52,708 nt of DNA, taken from NCBI GenBank assembly GCA_903838985.1, contig CAIMAO010000036.1, forward strand, positions 1 to 52,708, read 5' to 3'. This stretch comes from an uncultured bacterium (GTDB lineage Bacteria > Patescibacteriota > Minisyncoccia > Phycocordibacterales > UBA9973). Below, piece by piece: positions 28,841 to 35,986 of this stretch. A program made the translations under genes and the position numbers. The first letter of the stretch is position 1. Each line of letters begins with the position of its first letter. A model generated the notes under the pieces. The model did no database searches. It saw only the letters and a list, made by a program, of their open reading frames with translations, and was not told where the DNA came from.

Positions 28841-29305
28841 ATGAACCCAGCAGAAGAAATAGTAAAATTTTGGTTACAAAATAAAGGGTGTTTTATGCAG
28901 TCTTCTATTCGCTTACCCAAAAACAAGGAGATAGACATTTTAGCTGTTGATGAGAATGGAAATAAAAGTCACATAGAGGTATCCGTTTCTGTGAGAATGG
29001 CTAATTACACATTAAATGCAACACAAAAGGCTAGAGAAGTTTATGAACATAAATTTAACTCTGTAAAAGAGGAGGTGAAAAATAGAATTGGCAAAAAGTA
29101 CCAAAAGAAATTCATTGCTGGTAATGTATCGTATAAAAATAAAGATATAACATTAGAGTTTACGGAGGAATGTAAAAAATTAGATATTGAAGTGATTCTT
29201 TTTAAAAACATTCTCAATGAAATTAGACCTTTATTGGGAACAAATTCTCATTTGAATTCAACGATTAAAGCTGTTCAACTAACAGAAGTTTTTGAAAGAA
29301 AATAA
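28841..29305 (+). CDS. PD-(D/E)XK restriction-endonuclease-like protein
   Basis: AEEIVKFWLQNKGC...RLPKNKEIDILAVDENGNKSHIEVSVSV gives the E-ID-(x)n-EV pattern. Confidence 0.5.
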   Translation: MNPAEEIVKFWLQNKGCFMQSSIRLPKNKEIDILAVDENGNKSHIEVSVSVRMANYTLNATQKAREVYEHKFNSVKEEVKNRIGKKYQKKFIAGNVSYKNKDITLEFTEECKKLDIEVILFKNILNEIRPLLGTNSHLNSTIKAVQLTEVFERK

Positions 29306-29306
29306 A

Positions 29307-30371
29307 TTATTCAAACACATTTCGATTTGAATTATTAATGACGATCGTTTTTAAGTTAGTATCGTTAACAGTTGGTACGCTTATATGATATCCAAGTAAT
29401 CCAGCATGGATTCTATCTGCTTTTTCTTTTTTCTGCCTTATCTTTTTGTTTTGTTTTTTTACTTCTATATTTTCCGAATTATCATAATTCTTAATAATAT
29501 TAATAACTCTATTTTCTCCAATAGTTAATAAATATTCTCGTTTCCAAACAGCCTCGTCTGATATTGTTTTCTTAAGTTTTCCGATATTCGCCATTGTTTT
29601 AAACTTTTCTAGCCACATAATTTTTTCATTATCATCCAACAATGGATATGCTCTAAAAATACCATTCATCTTTTTTTCTTTAATTTGTTCTTTGAGTTTT
29701 ACAAGCAATGAATCTCCACTAATTAGATTTCCTAGGACAATTATTCTAGTATCTTCATTACCTAATGGAAGGATTTCACTCACAAAGCGGTTGTACATAT
29801 TTTCACTTATCTTTTTATCTTCAAATGAAAAACTATCTTCTAGATCATCACAGATAATTAGATCTGGTCTGTTAGCTCCGTATTTAAAACCACGTACACT
29901 TTGTTCTCGCGAAACACAAACAATCTTTGACCCATGATATTCAAGTTCCAAGGATAATTTTTTCCAAACTGATTCATTCCCATGAAAAGGTCCGAAGTCT
30001 TCTTTTAGTAAAGGGTTGTGTTCCAGTTCTTCTTTGATGTTTGCAAAGTGAGTTTTGGCTTGCTCTTGGGTTTGCCCAACAATAACAATAAATTTATTTT
30101 GTCTGGTACCTAAAATTGACCACAGAGTGTTTGTAGTATTCATTATTGTAGATTTTCCAGAATTTCTGAAAGCCATAATTGTTATTAATTTGTTTCTTGA
30201 ATCACGCAACAATTTAAACATATCTTTCTGAAAAGGTGCTAAAGGAAACTCCATATACTTACGCATATATATTAGGAAAAACCATAACGGATCTTCGTAT
30301 GCCAATTTTTGTCTCAATTTTTTATTCTGAACAATTAAGTCTAATTCTTTTTTACTTATTTCTTTTCCCAT
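29307..30371 (-). CDS. Terminase large-subunit-like ATPase (no evident nuclease domain)
   Basis: PLAPFQKDMFKLLRDSRN, Walker A-like MAFRNSGKSTIMNT, Walker B LIICDDLEDSFS, TRIIVLGNLISGDSL. Confidence 0.8.
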   Translation of the reverse strand: MGKEISKKELDLIVQNKKLRQKLAYEDPLWFFLIYMRKYMEFPLAPFQKDMFKLLRDSRNKLITIMAFRNSGKSTIMNTTNTLWSILGTRQNKFIVIVGQTQEQAKTHFANIKEELEHNPLLKEDFGPFHGNESVWKKLSLELEYHGSKIVCVSREQSVRGFKYGANRPDLIICDDLEDSFSFEDKKISENMYNRFVSEILPLGNEDTRIIVLGNLISGDSLLVKLKEQIKEKKMNGIFRAYPLLDDNEKIMWLEKFKTMANIGKLKKTISDEAVWKREYLLTIGENRVINIIKNYDNSENIEVKKQNKKIRQKKEKADRIHAGLLGYHISVPTVNDTNLKTIVINNSNRNVFE

Positions 30372-30777
30372 AATTTTTTATACCTCCAGTAGAAAAAGTC
30401 AAAGCTTTCCTAAAGAGCTTTTCTTCTCGAGGATTTAGATCAACATCAATAGGTCTAACTGTGTCAATTTTATACTTACTACCATAGATTGGGTGGTGAT
30501 GTTTTAACCATGTGGTAATAGCTGGCATTTTCTTTTCTCTAATAAGCTGGATAATTTGCGATTCACTCATGTCATTGATAAATTCAAAACCTTGAGCAAG
30601 TGAAGCTTCAGTTTGTCGAAGAAAATTAATATCTTCTTTTCTCCAACGGTAATATGTAGCTCTGCTAACACCAGCTTTCTTGCAAGCTACTTGGATAATC
30701 GGCATCTCCTTGAGAGTTTCAAGGAGTGCCAATTTATCTTTTTCAGTTCTCTCTTCAATAGTTGGATCAGTTTCCAT
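30352..30777 (-). CDS. Small-terminase-like helix-turn-helix protein
   Basis: MPIIQVACKKAGVSRATYYRWRKEDINF; overlaps the TerL-like gene. Confidence 0.65.
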   Translation of the reverse strand: METDPTIEERTEKDKLALLETLKEMPIIQVACKKAGVSRATYYRWRKEDINFLRQTEASLAQGFEFINDMSESQIIQLIREKKMPAITTWLKHHHPIYGSKYKIDTVRPIDVDLNPREEKLFRKALTFSTGGIKNYGKRNK

Positions 30778-32098
30778 ATATTTTCTTTGCAGTTAATCCT
30801 GTAAATTTTTCCCATCTTTTTAGAATAACTTCTGTGTAGACTGGAGACTTTTCCATAAGATAACAACGGCGATGCATCTTAATTGAGGCAATTAAAGTGG
30901 ATCCTGAGCCTCCAAATGGCTCAACAATGAGATCATCTCGTTTGGTGAGTACTTTGATATATGGGATGAGAATTTCAAGGGGTTTGGTGCCGAAAATAAT
31001 TGCTTGACCAGAACTTTTTTCATCGGATGCTTTAAATTCGATAAAGTCAGTTGGACAATACTTTTTTCCTTTACCATAGCTTTCCCAATGTGGACGACCT
31101 GAAGTTGCAAATAAAGCTGTTTCATAATCTGTCTGCAATAACTCATCTGATTCAGGTTCTTCGTTCAATTCGATCTTTCCCGAAGTACCAAGCATAGCAA
31201 AATCATATTTGTTGAAGAATTTATATTTTGCTGAGAAACCTTGAACACGATTAGGTAGATGCCACACAACTGTGTTTCTATACTTCCAGTGTTTTTCCAA
31301 TTCATTCCAAATAGTACGAAGATTTTTAGGATTTTCGTATATCATGATTGAAAAATCTTCTTTCTGAATTTTTGCAATATTTGCCATCCATAATTCAGTA
31401 AAGTTATCAGGTAAAGATTCTGTACCTAAATAAATACGATCACGCTTTAATCCAAATCCTTCAGTTACTTTTCCATTTTTTTTCTTTTTACCGTTAAGGT
31501 AATCAAGAATGTAAGGCGGATCAGTTAGACACATATCTGCTTTTTCATTTTCCATTAGTTTAATGATGTCTGTTTCGGACATTGAGTCTCCACACATCAC
31601 TCTTGACCCATCAAGTTCATAAACATCGCCCTCTTTCACATTTATCTGATCTATCTTCAACTTTTTCAATTCGTTGTTGAGATCAAATTCTTCTGGTGTA
31701 GGTTCTAACTCAAAAATTGAATCAAGGTCTTCGCTAGAAAAACCAATATCTGATAAGAATGTCTCATCAAACGTTTTAAGAATATCCCAATCAAATTCGC
31801 CAGTGTTTTTGTTTAAACGAATATTCAATTCTTTCTCTTTTTCAATATCGGGAATATTAATATAGACTACTGGTACATTTTCTATACCTAGTTCTTTTAT
31901 TACCGACAACCTAAAGTGTCCACCGATAACAATATTTTTTCTTTCTTCTGCAGAGTTTACTAGAAGCGGATCAACGATTCCATATTTTCTAATACTTTCT
32001 TTTAATTGATTTTCTGCTTCTTTATCCCACTTGCGGGGATTGTAATCTGAGGCTTGGAGATCGTTTACAGATACGTACACAATATTTAATTTATCCAT
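30767..32098 (-). CDS. ParB-like N-terminal domain fused to a DNA adenine/cytosine-N4 methyltransferase
   Basis: VNDLQASDYNPRKW...IVIGGHFRLSVIKELG and CLTDPPYILDY, VEPFGGSGSTLIA. Confidence 0.93.
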   Translation of the reverse strand: MDKLNIVYVSVNDLQASDYNPRKWDKEAENQLKESIRKYGIVDPLLVNSAEERKNIVIGGHFRLSVIKELGIENVPVVYINIPDIEKEKELNIRLNKNTGEFDWDILKTFDETFLSDIGFSSEDLDSIFELEPTPEEFDLNNELKKLKIDQINVKEGDVYELDGSRVMCGDSMSETDIIKLMENEKADMCLTDPPYILDYLNGKKKKNGKVTEGFGLKRDRIYLGTESLPDNFTELWMANIAKIQKEDFSIMIYENPKNLRTIWNELEKHWKYRNTVVWHLPNRVQGFSAKYKFFNKYDFAMLGTSGKIELNEEPESDELLQTDYETALFATSGRPHWESYGKGKKYCPTDFIEFKASDEKSSGQAIIFGTKPLEILIPYIKVLTKRDDLIVEPFGGSGSTLIASIKMHRRCYLMEKSPVYTEVILKRWEKFTGLTAKKIYGN

Positions 32099-32126
32099 AA
32101 TTTTAAATTATAAATTAGCTATTAAA

Positions 32127-32161
32127 AAAACAGACCATTCACATACGTGTTGGTCTGTTTT
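32127..32161. terminator. Perfect hairpin between divergent/convergent units
   Basis: AAAACAGACCA-ttcacatacgtgt-TGGTCTGTTTT, 11 bp. Confidence 0.6.
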
Positions 32162-32197
32162 AGGAGAATTAAAAACTCAACTAAAATAACAAACTAA

Positions 32198-32209
32198 TCA
32201 CATATGTGA
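32198..32209. promoter_or_regulatory. Perfect palindrome, operator-like
   Basis: TCACATATGTGA; near-copy TCACATACGTG at 32139-32149. Confidence 0.4.
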
Positions 32210-32465
32210 AATGTTTATTACTTCAGCAAAATTTTTATCTTCACCTGATTCGCTTTTAGTGTCTACCGTTAAATTCAGATAGCCTTTACGAATTTTTGAT
32301 AATAGAATTTAAAAAAGTGCTTGACTCTACGATTGTTGGAGAGTGAGAATTATTCAGCTCATTACTTTTCCTTCAGTTGGACGTGTACGGGCTTGTTCAC
32401 ACCTACAAAGCCAAAGTGAGACTGTAATAGATTTCTCAAGATACTTATTAATTAATTGGTGCTAT

Positions 32466-32486
32466 TTACAGTAATATTTACTGTAA
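32466..32486. promoter_or_regulatory. 21-bp perfect inverted repeat, operator-like
   Basis: TTACAGTAA-tat-TTACTGTAA upstream of microprotein 2. Confidence 0.5.
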
Positions 32487-32548
32487 TATACCTGTAGTAT
32501 ATCACATTTTTGACTCTTTTTCAACAAAAGAGTGGTAAAATATAATAT

Positions 32549-32680
32549 ATGGATGAAGAAACATTTGAGCTGGCTAAAGAAAATGATTTAAGTTTAGGTG
32601 AAGCAGAAGAGCTTCAAGAATTTATAGATGACACTGGGCTTGAAGGTGATGAGGCTTTGGAAGTTTGGCAAGATTTATAA
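32549..32680 (+). CDS. 43-aa very acidic microprotein, copy 2
   Basis: MDEETFELAKENDLSLGEAEELQEFIDDTGLEGDEALEVWQDL; 31 of 43 identical to copy 1. Confidence 0.7.
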   Translation: MDEETFELAKENDLSLGEAEELQEFIDDTGLEGDEALEVWQDL

Positions 32681-32717
32681 GATAGTACTTTTTATTAGGT
32701 GTTGATATAATAAAAAT

Positions 32718-33089
32718 ATGTTTAACAAAAAAGATATAAAAGGACTGGAGAATAAAATTGATGAATTAACTGAAAAAATTAAGTTAATTTATGAGCGTCA
32801 AAATTCACAATATACAGATATTATGCTGAAGTTAAAAGAACTAGAAGATGTAATACAAGAAGGAAAAACAGAACCAGAAGATAATCGCTCAATGGAGGAG
32901 TTATATGATCTTGCACTAAAGACAGTTTCAAAAGCAGGCAAAGCATCGACTTCGTATATTCAGCGAGTTCTTAAAATTGGATATATTCGTGCAACTAGAA
33001 TTATAGATTTACTTGAAAAGAAGGGAGTCATAGGGCCAGCAATTGGTGCTAAGCCAAGAAAGGTTTTAGTTAGGCCTGAAAGGGAATAA
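32718..33089 (+). CDS. Stand-alone FtsK gamma (winged-helix) domain protein with N-terminal coiled coil
   Basis: LYDLALKTVSKAGKASTSYIQRVLKIGYIRATRIIDLLEKKGVIGPAIGAKPRKVLV. Confidence 0.88.
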   Translation: MFNKKDIKGLENKIDELTEKIKLIYERQNSQYTDIMLKLKELEDVIQEGKTEPEDNRSMEELYDLALKTVSKAGKASTSYIQRVLKIGYIRATRIIDLLEKKGVIGPAIGAKPRKVLVRPERE

Positions 33090-33101
33090 TCTACTTAGCA
33101 T

Positions 33102-33410
33102 ATGGAAAATCCTTATCATATAATATTTAGAAGAATATCTTGTGGTACAAAATGTGGTACGCCTTTTATTCAAATGGCACAAGCGAGAAGAGAAGCTTAT
33201 CTTGCTTTAAGTAAAGAAGAAAAATTAAAATGGTTAGAAGAAAAGGAGAAACGGTTAGAAGAAGAGAAAATTTATCAAAAGAAAGAGAATTTTTTAAATA
33301 TAATTAGGACTATTTTACTTGTTATGATAATCATTGGAATTATTTTAATTTGCACCCAAAGATTTTGGGTAGATTCTCTGGTGAATTTCATCCTAAAATA
33401 TAATATTTAA
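33102..33410 (+). CDS. Small membrane protein with charged coiled coil
   Basis: C-terminal TM IIRTILLVMIIIGIILI. Confidence 0.5.
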   Translation: MENPYHIIFRRISCGTKCGTPFIQMAQARREAYLALSKEEKLKWLEEKEKRLEEEKIYQKKENFLNIIRTILLVMIIIGIILICTQRFWVDSLVNFILKYNI

Positions 33411-33413
33411 ATA

Positions 33414-33476
33414 ATGATGTATTATCTCTATATTCTTAAATGTGCTGATGATACTTTATACACTGGAATTACTTAA
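33414..33476 (+). pseudogene. Truncated GIY-YIG nuclease N-terminus
   Basis: MMYYLYILKCADDTLYTGIT* matches the canonical GIY-YIG start and stops right after YTGIT. Confidence 0.75.
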
Positions 33477-33501
33477 GTATAATATAACTTTCATAGGTTT
33501 T

Positions 33502-33936
33502 TTATATCTTAATGCCTTCATAAAAACTTCCATTCAAATAACACTTTACGCCTAAAGTACTTGCGTCAAAATGAGGATGTGGTAATTCTTTTGGATTTAC
33601 CCAATTCCAACCCTCACACTTTTCTGGCTCCATATTTTTTAATTCACCAGAGTATTTTGTTACCAACAATATGATAGATATATAATGTTTTCCTTCTTCT
33701 TTGAATGTTTCTAGATTATTGGTGATGGCGATTACCTTTGGTTCCAAAATATCTAAATCAGTTTCCTCTTTAATTTCTCGAATGGCTCCTTGTTCAAATG
33801 TTTCTCCCAAATCTAAATGACCACCTGGAATTGAATACTTCTGTGCGTGACTGCCTTTTCTTTTACCAATCAAAATATTGCCATCTTTATTGACAATGAT
33901 TATTCCTAGACCTACTTTTGGATGATTTGTTTCCAT
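33502..33936 (-). CDS. NUDIX hydrolase
   Basis: Nudix box GGHLDLGETFEQGAIREIKEETDLDI. Confidence 0.95.
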   Translation of the reverse strand: METNHPKVGLGIIIVNKDGNILIGKRKGSHAQKYSIPGGHLDLGETFEQGAIREIKEETDLDILEPKVIAITNNLETFKEEGKHYISIILLVTKYSGELKNMEPEKCEGWNWVNPKELPHPHFDASTLGVKCYLNGSFYEGIKI

Positions 33937-33944
33937 AAATTAAT

Positions 33945-34535
33945 TCATATTTTTTCTAATTCTAAAAATCTACCATCACCAGTCGGATGAAGTTTAATCG
34001 CTTTAATAAACTTATTGATCTTAAATTCTCTCCATTTAGCTTGTACAGCAGAAGGATCTATCAACCTTATTATGTCTTTTGTTGGATAAATTCTATCTAT
34101 AACACATGCATGCCCATTGTTATTTTTAGTATTATTCAAAACATCACTATTTAAAAGAACAATAATATTTCTGTCTTTTTTTACACTCTTAGAAAGATAG
34201 GAAACTATCCCATTTTTTGTCTTAAAATTTTTGATTGGATAAGCATTTACTTTAAGAGGAATTTTTAATTTTTTAAAAACTGAATTAATCTCATATTGTT
34301 TTTTACTTAACTGGGTTCCATAGCCAGCTCCTGGTCTTTTGCCAGTTCTGACATTCCAAAATAGATTCTTCTTTTCTTTGTCTAAAATAAGGCCAAGATA
34401 ATAGCCCAATAGTTCTTGTGGTATAAGGGGTATACCTAATTTGTACATAACGACACTTATGCTGGTTGGTACACAACAAGAGTTCTGTTGGGTTAATGGC
34501 ATATACCTTGTGTCTTTTGGTATGACATTTTTCAT
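33945..34535 (-). CDS. C39-like cysteine peptidase-fold protein
   Basis: NSCCVPTSISVVMY, NGHACVIDRI, RLIDPS. Confidence 0.55.
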   Translation of the reverse strand: MKNVIPKDTRYMPLTQQNSCCVPTSISVVMYKLGIPLIPQELLGYYLGLILDKEKKNLFWNVRTGKRPGAGYGTQLSKKQYEINSVFKKLKIPLKVNAYPIKNFKTKNGIVSYLSKSVKKDRNIIVLLNSDVLNNTKNNNGHACVIDRIYPTKDIIRLIDPSAVQAKWREFKINKFIKAIKLHPTGDGRFLELEKI

Positions 34536-34554
34536 ATTTTTATTATAACAAATT

Positions 34555-35760
34555 TTACTTTTTATTTTTAGTCTCTCTTTTCCTTAACGAAGAAGCACGT
34601 TTAATTATATCTTCACCATACTTTTTCCTTATCTTATCTGCTGCTTCTTCTACAACAAGATTGCTAAGTTTCTTTTTTTGCCTTCCAAATAAATCCAATG
34701 GAACTTCTTCCTCACGTATTAGATTATGTAATATCACTCCTGTTGACCTTATTCTTTTCTTTGCTCTTAAAAGTTTTAAAAATTTTGGCTCAAGTGCATC
34801 TAAAATTACTCCCGGATCAGCTGTATATTCTGTTAACTTAACTTCATCAATATAATACTTAAATTCACTAGTCTTTACAAAAAATGATACTTTGTTACTT
34901 ACAAGTTTAATTTTTCTTACGTTTCTACATGCATGTTCTGCATTTTCTGATATTTCTCTCCAAATTATCTTTGGATCAGTGGAAGCAGGATGAAAAGTAG
35001 AAGTTGATTGAATGGATTTTTGATCACGGGGATTGATGTTACTTTCTACTTCTAGTATTGGTTCTCCGCCAAGTTCTTTTTGTAAAACAAGAAGTGGTTT
35101 ACTAAACTTCTTTTCAATTTCTTTTTCAGGATAATTAACAAAATCATATGCGTTTTTAATTCCAAGCCTACGAAGATCCGGAACTGTCTTTCTACCAATA
35201 CCCCAAATATTATCTATCAGTGTAGCTTTGAGAGCTTTTACTTCATCTTCTTTTGAAAGTAACATTACTAACCCATTTGGTTTTTCAAGTTTAGATGCTT
35301 GCTTGGCAAGAGCTTTAGTTTTAGCAAGTCCAATAGAGTATGTTACATGTAATGTTTCTTCTATTTCTTTTTTTAATGCAGTTAATAACTTTTTTTCTCC
35401 ACCAAAATATTTAACTTCAGAAGGTTCTACTAGAGCAAAACATTCGTCAATACTATATTCTTCAATTGTGCAAAAATATTTTAAAAGAATCTCGTGCATT
35501 CTCCTTTGAATATCATGATATAGATCAAAGTGATGAGAAAGAATTACAACCTGTGGAAATAGTTTCTTTATTTGAAAAATTGGCATTCCTCTGGTTACTC
35601 CAAGTGCCTTAGCTTCAGAGCTCATAGCAACAGCAATTCCTCGATCTCCGCCTACAATTACCGGAAGGCCTTTTAGTTCAGGATGAACTGATATTTCGCA
35701 TGCAACAAAGAATGAATCTCCGTCGGCGTGTAGATATAGGTTTTTTGATTGTTTTATCAC
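34555..35760 (-). CDS. dinB: DNA polymerase IV (Y-family)
   Basis: LHADGDSFFVACEISVHPELKGLPVIVGG, EYSIDECFA, SIGLAKTKALAKQASKLEKPNG. Confidence 0.95.
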   Translation of the reverse strand: MIKQSKNLYLHADGDSFFVACEISVHPELKGLPVIVGGDRGIAVAMSSEAKALGVTRGMPIFQIKKLFPQVVILSHHFDLYHDIQRRMHEILLKYFCTIEEYSIDECFALVEPSEVKYFGGEKKLLTALKKEIEETLHVTYSIGLAKTKALAKQASKLEKPNGLVMLLSKEDEVKALKATLIDNIWGIGRKTVPDLRRLGIKNAYDFVNYPEKEIEKKFSKPLLVLQKELGGEPILEVESNINPRDQKSIQSTSTFHPASTDPKIIWREISENAEHACRNVRKIKLVSNKVSFFVKTSEFKYYIDEVKLTEYTADPGVILDALEPKFLKLLRAKKRIRSTGVILHNLIREEEVPLDLFGRQKKKLSNLVVEEAADKIRKKYGEDIIKRASSLRKRETKNKK

Positions 35761-35836
35761 TTAGCTATTGTACAACTTTTTTTATTTATAAATTATTTTG
35801 TTATTTTTATTAAATTAATATAGTATTTTTATACTA

Positions 35837-35865
35837 TTTACAATTTATTATATATGTGCTATTAT
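35837..35865 (+). promoter_or_regulatory. Sigma70-like promoter
   Basis: TTTACA-N17-TATTAT. Confidence 0.55.
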
Positions 35866-35891
35866 GTATGGCAGTATTCTGCTCTTTGAAA

Positions 35892-35960
35892 TTTGATTTT
35901 TCTTTGCTTGTAGGGACATTTTTGTTTCTTTTTGGAGATAAAAATGTCCCTAAAATCAAA
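35892..35960 (+). promoter_or_regulatory. Long leader hairpin upstream of the 35987 ORF
   Basis: AGGGACATTTTT/AAAAATGTCCCT perfect 12 bp plus outer TTTGATTTT/AAAATCAAA. Confidence 0.65.
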
Positions 35961-35986
35961 ATGTATCACAAATAAAAGGTTCTAAA

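Noticed and set aside
16257-33480. Intact prophage
   Set aside because: No portal, capsid, tail, lysis or replication genes; only packaging-like and methyltransferase genes
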